Below, one piece after another: positions 31,701-43,635 of a stretch of 64,000 bases of DNA. The translations under genes and the position numbers were made by a program. The stretch lies in NCBI RefSeq assembly GCF_025602895.1, contig NW_026516203.1, forward strand, positions 1-64,000, given 5' to 3'. The notes below the pieces were generated by a model. That model searched no databases. It saw only the letters and a list, made by a program, of their open reading frames with translations, and was not told the DNA's origin. The first letter of the stretch is position 1. Every line of letters begins with the position of its first letter. This DNA comes from Polychytrium aggregatum (lineage: Eukaryota; Chytridiomycota; Chytridiomycetes; Polychytriales).

Positions 31701-32175
31701 GGACAGACATGTGGGCGACAGGCAAGAGACAGCGGTCGTCCTCGCGGGGATCGAGAAGCGAGCTGCAGTAGGATGGGCTTGGGGTGATGGAGGCAAAGGT
31801 GCAGGAGGAGGGGGTCGTCGAGGCGATGGAGGACCGGTGGCCCAAGTTGTAGACAGAGGAAGGCCGAGGGTCGTCGGACGGGAGGGACGTGCAGATGACA
31901 CTCCAGGGGGCGGGATGCACATGGGAGTGTGGATGTGGATGTGGGTGTGGATGTGGATGTGGATGATGAACGGGGTGCGACGGACATGCGCTGCGGTGGG
32001 GAGCAAGAGAGGGGACGGGAATCTTGGAGGGGGTGGATGGACGGGGCGAAGGACTGAACGGACGGGGCGAAGGACTGAACGGACGGGAGGAATCCGTGGG
32101 TCGGAGGGAGGGACTTGGGGACGGTGAGGGCGACGGCCGCAAGTCAAGACATCCTGCGGGCCCGCTCTGGGCCAT
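28768..32175 (-). CDS. Large Ser/Pro/Thr-rich, mostly disordered protein of unknown function
   Basis: A single uninterrupted frame of 1135 residues from the ATG at 32175 (the frame continues 14 codons upstream without ATG). I recognise no known domain. The composition is Ser/Pro/Thr-rich, with FSPSPRP repeats, a His-Pro run near residues 80-100, TPSRTPRTPSQ-type repeats in the middle, and an acidic DAESDAESDAGSDAES patch. Short hydrophobic beta-like segments recur (VGKILYTTTTTVNQRIV, SPGYFYVEVVAETFTTAEP, GTVRTKITRVT). The last 60 residues are basic and look folded (KNIQANVKSYFDRSVSNLKT, KPFKGKFNLRKSRNRWAERE). The repeated SP/TP sites suggest phosphorylation and a cytoskeletal or scaffold role, which is speculation. 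No signal peptide is seen. Confidence 0.7.
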   Translation of the reverse strand: MAQSGPAGCLDLRPSPSPSPSPSLRPTDSSRPFSPSPRPFSPSPRPSTPSKIPVPSLAPHRSACPSHPVHHPHPHPHPHPHPHSHVHPAPWSVICTSLPSDDPRPSSVYNLGHRSSIASTTPSSCTFASITPSPSYCSSLLDPREDDRCLLPVAHMSVPVSFYASPPRSPGPYNLQDPAIRSASPSPSLSPSSPLSLTRLPPDSALAHPSLQCPPVDRSLSTQSSTTSISQTVVGKILYTTTTTVNQRIVQTMKPPRPASFSPSSFQTLVSQSDAGITTVSHSNTPISTRTLTRPPPEGSPSDAPEVVVETTTSALHGDYAIDTTIVTTTPLTSLGTFLLSAPLTRNLSRRHTISRSSAPGSDASRPSPPRRSASQARSPSCRQPSLSGPPPSRTSPVAGNSDPAAATTATATATTPAQAIAQAPQAQPAPPIQEHDPHQQVSASQPGQPARPPSQLARSRTPTPVPNKPAAQRLSRTPSRTPRTPSQARTPSKLARTPSRTSRTPSQTSRTAPRSSVHEASPQQASHVPPRARAAIERPKSSLAMVSMDRAAPSAASRARSPSVTRACGCPKHFKGPEPAPGPTTPKRHSMISTFSRDAQRNEKRLSKDFAKPFVVSAFVKPEQPGYLRPSPSSPTATHRTSRLSLVDPAEQRFRSPGYFYVEVVAETFTTAEPISPSDSAPSLTSSQIIELEEPTEPSTEPSMEPPIPELPEPDTDAESDAESDAGSDAESAVKSGAEETASPSIMPVSQDNSPSAPSALLAPADPASSTLFPRAAVDSAAALPVPPPHSPETLVKSVELDALTAASSASLLDSALPLAITVLPVSLPAAPQSSTDCAESFNSGSVSPSTAPSDNTVSRDSEYPCSLVPSQADLPLSTDSLYFAGSDVGVDVGASSNTSGADGIVRLIDLDRSADDDNGAVDHGISNRARDDDGHNDKDNDIDNNDDDVSDAETDTQTEVTVTPMSQSPSINSETLSPALETTASSQSRQLHPERHHHGLAMSANACTTSFTGDGTVRTKITRVTSPASPASPAPTSSSASTSAPSARSHPLTLRFRNASSASLSSATSSSTGSSFSKREALKNIQANVKSYFDRSVSNLKTWRPFENTGKPFKGKFNLRKSRNRWAEREADQ

Positions 32176-32382
32176 GGTTGGATGTGATGTTATGTGGGGA
32201 ATAAGAGAGGCGGCCAAGGCGAAAGACGATATCGGCAGCGGGTGGTTTCAAGATTGCATCAAACCAGCGAAAGCGAGCGATGCGGGACGAATGGATGTGG
32301 AATGTCTGGCATTAGACGAAGGAGACTATCCAGGGAGACGGTGGCTCGCAGCGGGAAGCAACGGAGCAAGTTAAGCAGTTAA

Positions 32383-32540
32383 TCGAGACAACCAAGTTAA
32401 GCAAGTCGAGACCAAGTCGAGACCAAAGACCAAGTCGAAGCCAAAGAGCAAATCGAGACCAAGACCAAGTCAAAGCCAAAGACCAGGTTGAAGCCAAGAG
32501 CAAGCGGCCAAGCAAGTCGAGCAAGCGGGGGAGGAAAAGG
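32383..32540 (+). repeat. Degenerate caagtcgagac tandem repeats
   Basis: About 150 bp built from irregular 12-19 bp units around the words caagtcgagaccaa and gccaaagacc, upstream of the disordered-protein gene. Units are too degenerate to count exactly. Confidence 0.65.
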
Positions 32541-32785
32541 TGTCGCAAAGCCAAAAGCGGACATGTGCGACCGCGGCCATGTGGCCATGTTCCCTTTGCG
32601 GCTGTTCATGTCAGTGGGCGCACGTGTCGACCGAAAGTGCGGCTGCACACACACGCACAGCCGCCTTGCACAGAACTGCTGCCACGTGTTCCACGTGCAA
32701 GCAGCGTGACCCACTCCAAATGCCTGCGCACGACCCCTTCGCAGCCGGATCCAGCCGGATCCAGCCGTTCAGGATTCGGATTGCT

Positions 32786-32965
32786 GCTCACACACACACT
32801 CACTCACAGCGAGAGAGAGAGAGAGAGAGAGAGCGAGATCAACTCCAGACGACACCGACACCAGACAACAGACAACTCCAAGTAACGACACCAACACCAG
32901 ACGACAGACAACTCCAAGTAACGGCATGCAGCAGCCCCAAGTAACGACATGCAGCCCCCAGACGA
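32786..32965 (+). repeat. CA/GA microsatellites and direct repeats upstream of RIP1
   Basis: A CA-rich run (about 32788-32808) and a GA run (32811-32833) are followed by direct repeats of cagacaactccaagtaacg (starting near 32870 and 32904) and shorter copies to about 32965. They lie in the region between the divergent disordered-protein and RIP1 genes. Confidence 0.75.
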
Positions 32966-33201
32966 CACCCAGACGACACCCCCGTCCGCAAATCAATCGC
33001 CCCGCCGGCTACACAAACAGTGGCGCGCCAGCACAGCGGCCGCGTCTCGCCCGCGCTCTCGTCTGCGCTCTCGGTTTTTGTCGTTTTTCTTCTCTGTGCA
33101 AATCGGAGCCGTTTTGCGTTTTTCGCTTTTTTCGCCTCGAGGTTCTTTTGCTCTCGCCCTCGGCCTTTCCCTGCATCGCTTCGCCTGCCAAAGTGTCCAA
33201 G

Positions 33202-34951
33202 ATGGCTTCCCGACTCGTCCTCCAGCAAGCGTCCTCCCGCTCTGTCTTTGTCGCCCAGTCCGTCGCCGCCCAGGCCTCGCTGCCCAAGGCCGCCAAGGCC
33301 TCCGCCAGCGGCTTCAAGGGCGCCGTCGCCTCCAACGGTCAGCTCTCCTCCAAATCCCTCTACCAAGGTTGCGATGCGCTGCTCTCTCCGATCCATTGAA
33401 TTCCTGCTGCTCTCCCTCATCCCTTGCCATTGCTGCCTCTCCGTCCTGTGTCCATTCGAAGCCATTTTGCGCGTCTCTCGGCTGCCGCGGCCGCCTGACC
33501 ACCGTCGCATCCGGCATCCGATGGAATGCATCCGGCAGTTGCTGCATCGCAACCCTGGCCCTGTATTACATTGCCCCGATTGAATCGAGTGCCGCTTCCT
33601 GCTTCATTGTGGTGCATTCCGCCTCGTGCTCATGAATGCATGGCAGTCGAGTCGCCACACCTTGCCTCATCTTGCCTCATCTTGCCTCACCTCGTCCACC
33701 ATGGCGACGCGAGTCCTAACATCATCTCCTCCCTCGGCCACACAGCCCCCCTTGCCTTTGCCAACCAGAAGCGCACCTACGCCGCCAAGTCTTACTTCCA
33801 GACTGTCGATGCCGATGCCAACACCTACATCCCCCCCGACAACTCCAACTACAAGATCAAGAACTACAACGAGGACAACAGCCGCACCTTTGCCTACTTT
33901 GTCGTTGGCTCGTTGAGTCTGGTCGGCGCTGCCACTGCCAAGAACATCATCACCGACTACCTCTACCACTTTGCTGCCTCGGCTGATGTCTTGGCCATGG
34001 CCAAGGTCGAGGTCGACATGGCCGCCATCCCCGAGGGCAAGAACCTGATCATCAAGTGGCGCGGCAAGCCCATCTTTGTTCGTCACCGCACTTCCGAGGA
34101 GATCCAGGAGGCCAACTCGGTCAGTCTGGCCGAGCTGCGTCACAAGGAGTCGGATCTCGACCGTGCTCCCAAGCAGGACTGGCTGGTCATGCTCGGTGTC
34201 TGCACTCACTTGGGCTGTGTCCCCATTGGCGAAGGTAATGTCGTGCGTCGCTGTGGATCGCACCGTTGGATGTCCTGACCGTCGGCATCAGCTCCAAAAA
34301 CGTCTCTCGCTCGGATCCTGCTCCGCCATCATTGTCCCAAGAGTCGTCGCGTCTCCCGCTGCATCTGGACACCACCAGCACCACTTCGCCATCATCGACA
34401 CAACTGGATACAACTCGACACACGGACGAATCCACGAGCCACCTGTGCACCTTGCCCTGGACATAGTGCTCTGTGGATGTCCTTCCTGTTTTGCGAACGT
34501 GAGCTGCTACCGGACCCATCGATGCAGATCCACATCCTGACTCGATCAGCGCACACGACCAATCTGGAAGAGTCTCTCGATCCACATCTCGACCAGCACG
34601 ACTCATGTCATTGGACGATCAACGAACCATCGCCCATCCCCTTCTCGCTCAGACACTGAGCCGTCCACGACAGATGCCGGCGCGACGACGATCGGAGATG
34701 ACGCTCTGTAGCGAATCCGCCATCGCTTGACTAGTCAGCTGAACAGTCGCAGCACCACAAATCACTAACCTGTGCCAACCCATTGCTCTGCCCTCCCCCC
34801 CTCCACAGCTGGTGACTACAACGGCTGGTTCTGCCCCTGCCACGGCTCCCACTACGATATCTCTGGCCGCATCCGAAAGGGACCTGCCCCTCTTAACCTC
34901 GAAATCCCTCCGTACACCTTCACCGAGAACAACAGCATCCTCATTGGTTAA
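33202..34951 (+). CDS. RIP1: Rieske iron-sulfur protein of respiratory complex III
   Basis: Three exons, 33202-33367, 33746-34234 and 34809-34951, encode 265 residues. The first exon and start of the second give a mitochondrial targeting peptide rich in Ala/Ser/Lys. A transmembrane tether follows ([19 protein letters not shown] region), then the flexible hinge. The Rieske fold has both cluster-binding boxes, CTHLGC at the end of exon 2 and CPCHGS in exon 3, so the 2Fe-2S ligands (2 Cys, 2 His) and the disulfide cysteines are present. The protein passes electrons from ubiquinol to cytochrome c1 in the inner membrane. The second intron (574 bp) lies between the two cluster motifs. ATG at 33202 is the only start giving a targeting peptide. 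Confidence 0.97.
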
Positions 34952-35791
34952 ATGAAAGGCTGACCTCCACCTCCTCTTCTACCGTCCCCCCGTGCCTCTG
35001 CTGTTTACTCACACCGGGATCGCGTTCTCTTCAATGCATTCCCCATTCCCCCCCCCTTCCCTTCCTCTTCCATTTTCCGGATCTCGCCTGACCTGGCAGC
35101 AGCATGTGTGTACGAAAGTGAGTGAGCTTTGGCGCGCGGAGAGGGCCAAGGAAAGGAGCAAGGAAACGTGCAAGGAAAGCGCGAGAAGGAAATAGAGGGA
35201 CGACGTTGCGTCTCCATGCATTTTGTCTTGATACTGGTGTGCCGATGGGGATGTCACGGACATGCAAAGTATCCGGAGATGCTGAGGGTGTGGATGCTGC
35301 CGATCCCAGTGTGGTGACATGTGTGGCGACATGTATGGAGCGTCAACACATCATTGCCAGCTCACTGATCGGCTGCCGACCTCTACCAAGTGCCAACCTG
35401 GATCAGGAGATATGTTGGTCTGCATCGATTGAGTCCAATCGGCATCTACAAACGTTGAAGGACAACGACGCTCCCACATCTCTGATGCAACCGCACACCG
35501 CAGGGCGACACCACACTCATGAGAGAAGCAAACGGCGGTGTAGAACAGCACGATTGATTTGTGCGAGTCTCATAGAATCAAACGACAGTTTCGTTTACAA
35601 CGGTTCAGGGATTGAGTTGGAGAAGATCAATGAGGAGAGAGTGATTTCAACCCTACTGGGTCGGTGAATGAGGCCCACGATGTGCGGCTTTGTTTGGATG
35701 TTGGCTGAGGGGGGGAGTGAATCGGATGCGGCCAAGTATTTGCCAGCATCATCGAGATGTCTTCGGTGCCATCTCACCGCAAGACACCGAC
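34952..35791. other. Intergenic between convergent RIP1 and protease genes
   Basis: No gene supported. Pyrimidine-rich sequence just after RIP1 (34970-35080) is consistent with a 3' UTR. A 181-residue open frame at 35122-35667 has no recognisable motif and is probably chance. Confidence 0.5.
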
Positions 35792-38206
35792 TCAAATCAA
35801 GCTTATCACCGCCAAGCAGACGATGGCAGACACGGCAGCCAAGGCGATCCCAGCCTGAGGCAGTATCGAAGATGCTTGCGATCTAATGGGATTGCTCGTC
35901 GTGCCTCCAGGCTGAACGACGGGCGAAGGGAGGCTGGGTGGTTGGAGGGGCAGACTATTCCCTGCGATCTTGGCAAGACCAGAGCGCCCCTGTCCTTGGT
36001 CAAAGATGGCGTAGTACTCGCGAAGGAAAACATCGCCGAGAATCCAACCAGGAATCGTTTGAGCGGGCTGTATGGCCAAGAAACATAAGCCGGCTGTAGG
36101 ATCGTATTTGATGTACTGCTGGTGAGAAACCGGGAAGGGCTTGTCCTGGAGGTAAATGACAATGTCTGGGAGCGAAGGCTTGACATCGCGGCAGTTGACC
36201 AGGAATAGGGTTTGTCCTTGGATGGACCTCGGATAGATGTTGATTCCAAGCCCAGGCACAATGATGTTGGTGAAGCTGGCTTGGTCGACAAGCATAATCG
36301 ATGTTCCTGTGACCCAAGAGCATGTGTTAGCTTGACCCTGTCGAGGGCGAGAGGCTGCATCATGCACCCGAGAACCGTGAACAGTCACTTTACCGGTATC
36401 GAGAATGCCAAAAGTGTTGGTGTTGATGGTTCTGGAGCCGATCTTGACGGCCGTCAGACGATGGGCCCAGTGGTAGCGATATGGAACACCGGGAATGAGG
36501 TCGACGGGGAGCCAGGTGATGCTGCCCTGAAATCGCTCGGGGTTGTACCCTCCCAAGGTGAACTCGCCGCCCGAGACCTGGACACTGTTCGGTGATACTG
36601 CATCGAGCCAAAAGGCAAACATGGGGTTTTGAATCGCCCCGTTGCGCATGAGACCCTGGATCACTGTTTCCTGGGAGGCAAGGGTTGGGTCTGGAAGTAT
36701 CGGAGCAGTCGCTTGTGTGAGAACAAATTCAACACAGATCCCTCTTGGCAAGTGTGTCGGCCTGGAAGAAAGCACGGCGGGCAACAGCCCCTCCCTCGGG
36801 CCCAACGAAGTGATGCTGTCCTGGATTGCTGCAAACACTTCACTCTCCGCATCCCAGAGTCGGTGAAGGAGGAGAGCGCACACGTTTTGACGATGGTGGG
36901 GGGGGGGTGAGCCAGTTACGCACTAGTCGCCTCTTCATTGAAGGCAAGGCCCAAGATTCCATCCATTCCATTCCGGATCTGCTGCTGGAACACCTGGTCG
37001 ATTTGGGCGACGTCGTTGAAGATTTGCTTTGTCGATGTATACCCCAAGAATTCAACGGTTTCCTGGGGAGAGGAGAGCAGCAATATGAGACGAGACGAGC
37101 AGAGGGGTGAGGAGGGGGCGAGCGACCACAGGGCAGATCATGGTGTCTTTCAACTGCCTCGAAACCCAAGTCACATATGGCATTCGGTCAGAGCGCCGGA
37201 CTCACATATCCCAAGTATCCACTGGCACTCCCGAGCCCGTACGACAGGGGCTCGATGACTGTCGTGAGCTGAGCGGTTGAGCTCAGCTGCGGAATGTACG
37301 GCGGGCTTGATCGGACGATGATACAGGCTTGACAGCTGGAGCCGCGGACCCACAGGCGGTTGGATCCAGTATCGAGGTCAACAGTGAACTGCTGGGCCGG
37401 TGTTCTTCTCGATCAAAGGGGGGCAGGGCACAGAGTTCAGTTAAGCGGGAGGAGGTGTGCGACTCGCTACAGCAGGCGGGGGATAGAGAGACCGGCGATG
37501 CTTACCCGATGCTGACAGTGGCGAAATACTGGCGGCGTTGGTGGGAGTAGATAGGCGGTATTTTCATCCATTCGGATGGCAGTGAGAGCAAGCGTCGAGA
37601 CCCGTGCAGTACAGTCAGCCTGGCTTCCGAATCACATAACGGAATGGGCGTGGAGAAGGACGGTTCTCTGCCCACACACCGATGCAGGTACGGTGGAATG
37701 GCTGGAGCTGGGGGAGTGTGCTTTGCTATTTCACACAATCCTGCATCGATGAACAACCCCCGCACGACCCAAACTTACACCCAAGTTGGATAGATTTTCC
37801 AAGGGTGCCGACGACGAATCGTTGGTCGCCACAAAGCTTGGCGCAGTTGTCCCGTTGTTTGACCACCTGCCTTGGGCGGCTCGGCTGGCAGCAACATGCA
37901 GCTCCAGAAGCGAAGGAGGGGTTTCCGACCCAGGATAGCCACGTCGAATAGGGACGCTAGATGGAAGCAGGGTCGCCAGTGACAGGGGTGTGAGTGCGTG
38001 ATTTGAAACGGGCGACCCAGGCGAGAGGTGACGGCCAAGACCGCCCAACATCACCTGCGTCATAGCCAACAGTCACATCCCGTCCCTCCTCCCGCAGCGT
38101 GGTGCTGATGCACATACGATATTCCAGAGGGAAAAGCCTGTCCGCTGGCTGTCATCAAACAAGCAGCCAACGGGAGAATCAGAGCAGAAGCGGCCGATAG
38201 CCTCAT
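35792..38206 (-). CDS. Pepsin-family aspartic protease, probably GPI-anchored (yapsin-like)
   Basis: Exons supported by phase are 38206-38118 (signal peptide MRLSAASALILPLAACLM), one ending at 37779, one ending at 37506, then 37404-37206, 37062-36920, 36842-36394 and 36306-35792. The acceptors of the second and third exons are not fixed. The mature enzyme begins at YFATVSIGTPAQQFTVDLDTGS, whose DTGS is the first catalytic Asp. ETVEFLGYTSTKQIF and NGMDGILGLAF follow. The second catalytic motif ILDTGTS is split by the last intron. The end carries GWILGDVFLREYYAIFDQ, a Ser/Pro linker and a hydrophobic tail (IALAAVSAIVCLAVISLI) typical of a GPI-anchor signal. Fungal yapsins process cell-wall and surface proteins. 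The segment before QETVIQGLMRNG is longer than usual and could hide another intron. Confidence 0.87.
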
Positions 38207-39138
38207 CGTGGACGGCAAAACCCAGGAGCGCAAACGGAGATGGAGACAGACCCAAGCAGGCAGACCCCATTCGCGAGAGCCACCGATATCGACGCCAGAC
38301 AGGGGAGCCGATCCAGAGCGCATGCTTGGTTGCGTCCTCCAGAATTGGAAAGGCGCAAGCCCGTAGGCGCGCACAAACCCCGCCCAAATGAAACACTTGT
38401 CCAGTCATGTACATCAGCTGACCGCTTCCCCCCCCCTCGCCACCGCCATCTCTGTCACAGTGTCAACCTGCATCTCCCAGTGAACCAATCAAGTCCGTGA
38501 AAGCCGTAACTGCGAATGAGTCAGCTGGCTCGAGAACTTGTGCTGGATACCCTGCGACTCTCTTGTGCTGTTTCGTATTTTGAATGCACTTACAACAGCA
38601 GCCTACAGTCACTGATATCGCACCCGGTTCCCTTGCCACTGAGAGTCGCTGCCTCGATCCAAAATCTGCCCAGGACCGCCTCCATCGTCGATCTGTCCAT
38701 CCGCATCACAGTTTCCTGATGAGCGTTTCTCGTATGTCTCTGATGCGTTCTGAACCGATGGCGGAACACACAGCGGTGACACCCCGGGTGGACTTGCTTC
38801 AGTAGGATGATGCACACTGATGATAAAGTCTCCTCGAGAGGAGAGATATCTTCTTATCTCTCCCGTTGCCACCATCACAACTCGCCCTCGTATCAACTCA
38901 AGACCTCCAACTGAACGTAGCCAGTGACGCTCTTGTGTGTGTGAGCTGTCATAGATTTGTAATAGTCGTTCTGTCTGCTACATCAGGAGAGCCCATCACA
39001 CATATCGATCAAAGTACATCAATGGGCAGGGACCCAAACCAATAATGCGGGAAATCCAAATGATCAAGAGTACCATGACCAGCTATGAAGTGGAACAATA
39101 TCGATTCCGTCTTTCAACCCAGCAAGACCAGACCCAAA
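38207..39138. other. Intergenic: protease promoter side and LRR gene 3' side
   Basis: No gene found. A small inverted repeat (ggagagat ... atctctcc) near 38840-38865 is the only structure noticed. Confidence 0.5.
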
Positions 39139-39555
39139 CTAGCTGCTAGAACCAGTTGACGAATTTTTACCGGTCTGGATTGAATTGTACGTCGTGAAAA
39201 CAATAATACCAATTATAAGCAACGCCAAAAAGATACAACCCATCATACCCGCTACCGCCGCGACAACATACGCTCCTTCCATGATCAACCAACTTAAAAA
39301 GTTGCCATAGAAGAACTCATGATCGCCATCGAAAACGATGCGACAACCTTTCGGAATTCCCGATATCCTAAAGCTTGTTACACGCGATGAATAATACAAG
39401 GCATCGAAGCCCAAGTCAGTGCAACCGTCGTAACAGGATACTTCCAAGTGGCTTGACATCCACCACCCATTCACATGTAGGGTCTCGAGAGACGGTAACT
39501 TCTCGGCTAATCCTCTGATCCTCTTTATCGAGGGAGGGGTGTGGAGGACCTTAAG

Positions 39556-39864
39556 TGTAGGAGATGGTATCTCCGACGCTGTGCTGCGCGTACTGCGCGT
39601 ACTGCGCGGCGCAGTGGGTCGTGACCTGTGCTGCGCTTTGCGTTTTCACGCACCGCAGGCAGGCCACCGCAGGGTATACCTGCGGGTTGCCCCCGTTCCC
39701 CCCGTTTGTCTGGAGTTCGGTTTTATCGTGAATAAACGTAAGTGCTCCCCGAGCTCACCCGTCCGCTAGAGTAGCCTAGCACCGCCCTGTTCTGCCCCGT
39801 CCTGTCTTGTCTTGTACCCCCTCCCTCCCCGTCTTGCCCCAACGTCCCAGTAGTGGACGTTACA
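39556..39864 (+). repeat. Element A 5' LTR (309 bp)
   Basis: Runs from tgtaggagatgg to ggacgttaca, with AATAAA near 39731 and a short duplicated word (gcgtactgc) near 39592. Confidence 0.94.
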
Positions 39865-39877
39865 TGGTAGCATCGGA
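39865..39877 (+). promoter_or_regulatory. Element A primer binding site, tRNA-iMet type
   Basis: tggtagcatcgga begins directly after the LTR. The first eight bases fit the complement of initiator-Met tRNA 3' ends (…GCUACCA), a common primer for LTR elements. Confidence 0.65.
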
Positions 39878-39986
39878 AATCCTCGTCTTGTTTTCGTCCT
39901 GTTTGTCCTCTTTCTAGATCCTCAAGCTGGATCCCGCCTCTCTTGCCGACCGACTCTCCTCTCTGTCCCTGGAGCCTGCCCCTGCC

Positions 39987-40808
39987 ATGAGCAACCCCCG
40001 CCCACTTCCGGAAGCCTTCCTCAAGACCTTCCGTGCCCCAGTGTTTACTGGGAAGAGCCGCTCCTCCTCGGTGGAGGACTGGCTGCAGCAACTCGAGGAC
40101 TACCTCGATGCTGCCCAAGTCGCCCCCACCCACCACATCGTCGCCGCCAAGCTCTGCTTAAAGGACCAGGCGTACCGTTGGTACCGCCGCCAAGGGTTCG
40201 ACGAGCAGAGCGAAGGTGTGTTTGACGACTTCAAGGACCGCCTCCGTCGCCGCTTCGGCAGCCCCAATGCTGAACTCATTGCCCGTGACAAGCTATACTC
40301 TCTCGTGCAGCGTGGTTCTGTGACCCGCTACATCGAGGAGTTTGAAGACCTCTCCTCCCAGATTGAGGAGCTGGGCTCTGCTGATGCGATGTACCTCTTC
40401 CAGAAGGGCCTCAAGCCCAAGATCAGAGAGTACATCGCCAGCAACCCTGATGCCCGCAAGTCCCTGGACGTGATGATGGACGTTGCCGAGAACCTCGACA
40501 ACGTCCAGTACCATGGCCGCCAGTTCTACCCGCAGCTGGCAGGCGGCCATCGGTCTCATCACGTCCCAGCCCGTCCGCCTCGCCCGGCCCCGCCCGCAAG
40601 ACCCATGCCTGAGCCCATGGACGTTGACGTCAACGCCATGGAGGCTCGTGGCCCTCCCCGCTCCCGGTTCCAGCAAGCTGCCACTGTCTCCCCCAAGGAC
40701 AGACAGAAGCAGGAGGACCTCCGCCATGGTTCCTGCTTCTTCTGTCACCGACCGGGACACCAGGCCAAGGAGTGCCCCATGAAGTCGGGAAACGGCCGAC
40801 CCTACTAG
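39987..40808 (+). CDS. gag: Element A Gag
   Basis: 273 residues from the ATG at 39987. The capsid core contains [21 protein letters not shown] and [10 protein letters not shown] (retrotransposon Gag family). A Pro-rich stretch with PMDVDVNAM follows, then a CCHC knuckle [14 protein letters not shown] close to the C-terminus. It forms the particle and binds element RNA. The stop codon TAG at 40806-40808 is buried in the frameshift hairpin. It is intact. Confidence 0.92.
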   Translation: MSNPRPLPEAFLKTFRAPVFTGKSRSSSVEDWLQQLEDYLDAAQVAPTHHIVAAKLCLKDQAYRWYRRQGFDEQSEGVFDDFKDRLRRRFGSPNAELIARDKLYSLVQRGSVTRYIEEFEDLSSQIEELGSADAMYLFQKGLKPKIREYIASNPDARKSLDVMMDVAENLDNVQYHGRQFYPQLAGGHRSHHVPARPPRPAPPARPMPEPMDVDVNAMEARGPPRSRFQQAATVSPKDRQKQEDLRHGSCFFCHRPGHQAKECPMKSGNGRPY

Positions 40809-40830
40809 GTGGCTCTGGAGCCCTAGTAGG
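40787..40830 (+). promoter_or_regulatory. Element A -1 ribosomal frameshift signal
   Basis: The canonical slippery heptamer G GGA AAC occupies 40787-40793 in the gag frame. A 7-nt spacer follows, then a hairpin at 40801-40830 built of cctactag/ctagtagg (8 bp) and an inner ggctc/gagcc (5 bp) separated by small internal elements. Shifting -1 enters the pol frame directly. The gag stop lies within the outer stem. Confidence 0.88.
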
Positions 40831-43635
40831 AGACCAACGCCGTGGATTGCTCAATGCAGTCCACGCGTCTCCAGAGGAAGTTCACCTCGCCCCCTCCCCC
40901 GAAGGAGAAACAAACCAAGTGTTGTGCGTCGTGCGAGAGGTGCATGGTGGCGCAAGCCGCCTGCCTCTCCACGAACGTGAAGAGAAAACCAAAATTGAAA
41001 ACCAAAACAAAAAAGAAAATCAAGAACCCTTGAGGGACAGGACCGCCTGTGCCCTCACCCCTGTCAAGTCGTGTGTGTCGGATGCTTCCGACATGTGTCC
41101 GCAAGCCGTGGACGTCGTGTGCAATGGCGTGCTGACGCCGCAGGCCCCCGCAATGGCCGAACCCTATCCAAAATGTCCGAGTGGCCGTGATGAAGCCAAC
41201 CAAGACCAAGTGTCGCCCGTTCCCCCAAGTCAAGTCATGGTGCAGGAGGCTGTGCAGGAGGACCATGAAGAGTCCCTGCTGTACCTCCCTGCCACCGTCC
41301 AAGGTCACACCGTCCGAATGATGGTGGACTCTGGAGCAAGCTGCAACTTTGTCAGCAGACGCTTGCTCCAGGAGCTCAACATACATGCAACCAAGAAGAA
41401 GTCGCCGATGAGTGTGGCGCTTGCAGACGATCGTGTGCAGCAGTGCACACACCAAGTGGTCCTGCGAGTGGCCCTCCATCCCAAGTACCATCCTGTCCTG
41501 TTGTTCCAAGTGATCGACACCAAGTTCGATGCCATCCTCGGCATGAGCTGGCTTGCTCGTGCCGAGCCGACTCCAGTCGTCGACTGGAAAGGCCGCACTG
41601 TCCGTGTTGGCCCTGACATTGTCCTGCAGGGCATGGCCTCACCCAACATGCCACCTCTCCTCTCAGCCATGCAATTCAAGAGGCTGATCAAGAAGGACAC
41701 GTCGTTCCTCTGTGTCGTGCGTGAGGTCGACGACACCGACCAAGCCGGTCCCGGTCCCCCGCCTGTGGTGACCAAGCTGCTCGACGAGTACAAGGACGTA
41801 TTCCCCGACCAGTTGCCACAATGCCTGCCACCCCAACGCACCGTCGATCATCGCATCGACATCGAACCAGGCTCGTCGCCTCCGTCAAGACCGACGTACC
41901 AACTGTCGCTGACGGAGATGGACGAACTCAAGCGCCAGTTGGATGACCTCCTCGCCCATGGGTTCATCCGCCCGAGCCAGTCACCGTATGGTGCACCAGT
42001 GCTCTTTGTCAAGAAGAAAGAAGGTGATCTCAGGATGTGCGTCGACTATCGCGCACTAAACAAACAGACCATCAAGAACACCTACCCGTTGCCCAGGATC
42101 GACGAGTTGATGGATCGTCTGAGTGGAGCAAAGGTCTTTAGCAAGATAGACCTCCGCTCAGGCTACCATCAGATCCGCATCCACGAGGATGATGTCCACA
42201 AGACCGCCTTCAGGACTCGCTACGGACTGTACGAGTTCCTAGTGCTGCCGTTCGGATTGACGAACGCACCTGCCACGTTCATGCAGCTGATGAACGATGT
42301 GTTCCGCCAAGAGCTCGACAACTCTGTCATCGTGTACCTGGATGATATCCTTGTGTACAGCAAGGATGAAGCGACCCATGAAGGTCATGTCGCCCGCGTG
42401 CTGGCCAAGCTACGCGAGCACAAGTTGTATGCCAAACTGTCCAAGTGTGAGTTCTTCAAGAATCAAGTCCCGTTCCTGGGACACGTTGTCTCAGGAAGAG
42501 GAATCGAAGTCGACCCCGCCAAGGTCAAGTCTGTGGTCGAGTGGCCGCCGCTCGCATGCGTCTCTGACGTGCAGTCGTTTCTCGGTCTCGTCAACTACTA
42601 CCGCCGATTCATCCCCGATCTGGCGCGCACTGCCGGTCCACTCACAGACCTACTCCGCAAAGAGTGCCCCTTCGTGTGGGACCACCCACAACGCCAAGCG
42701 TTCGAGACCCTCAAGCACGCCTTGACGAACGCTCCTGTCCTCGCTGTGTTCGACCCGAACACGGATGTCTCCGTGCACACCGACGCCTCCGACTTTGCGG
42801 TGGGAGCTGTTTTGATGCAGGAGGGAAGGCCCGTTGCCTTCGAGTCGCGCAAACTGTCCCAACACGAGATCAACTATCCCGTGCACGAGAAGGAGCAGCT
42901 TGCGATCATCTACGCGCTGCAGAAGTTCCGAGTGTACCTCCACGGTACCGCCAAGCCCTTCAAGATTGTGACGGACCACCAGTCACTGCGTTACCTCGAC
43001 ACCAAGAAGAACCTGAGCCGACGCCAAGCGCGATGGATGGAGTTCCTCGCCGAGTACAACTACGAGGTTGTATACCAGAAAGGCAAACTCAATGTGGTGC
43101 CTGACGCACTGTCCCGACGCCCCGACTACCAATTGGCGTCACTGTACGAGTCGACTGTCAGTGTCGACAACACGATGCTGGATGTTGTCCGAGACAACAT
43201 CGCCAACGACAAACAGTTCGGAGAACTGTTCCGAAAGGTGTCTAAGCTCCCCAAGGACGACGAATCATCCGAGTACACAGTGCGTGATGGCCTGCTCCTC
43301 CTGAAGAAGGACAGCCGTGTCTGTGTGCCGGACATTCCGTCGTTGAAGACCAAGTTGCTCCAAGAGGTCCACGACTCGCCCCTCGCTGGACACTTTGGAG
43401 TCGAGAAGACATACGACCGACTGGCCAAAGTCGCATACTGGCCTGGAATGAAGCGCACCGTCGAGAAGTACATCGAGTCCTGCCATACCTGCAAGATGGT
43501 CAAGTCACGCACGACCCGAGAGCAAGGATTGCTGCAACCCCTGCCTGTTCCCGACCGCCCCTGGACCAGCATGTCCATGGATCTCATCACGCATCTACCG
43601 ACGACCAAGTTGGACCACGATGCAATCGCTGTCTT

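Noticed and set aside
35122-35667. 181-residue plus-strand frame after RIP1
   Set aside because: No domain, no introns or start context, and it lies between two convergent genes.
38840-38865. Small inverted repeat in the intergenic region
   Set aside because: Too short and isolated to support a terminator or regulatory call.
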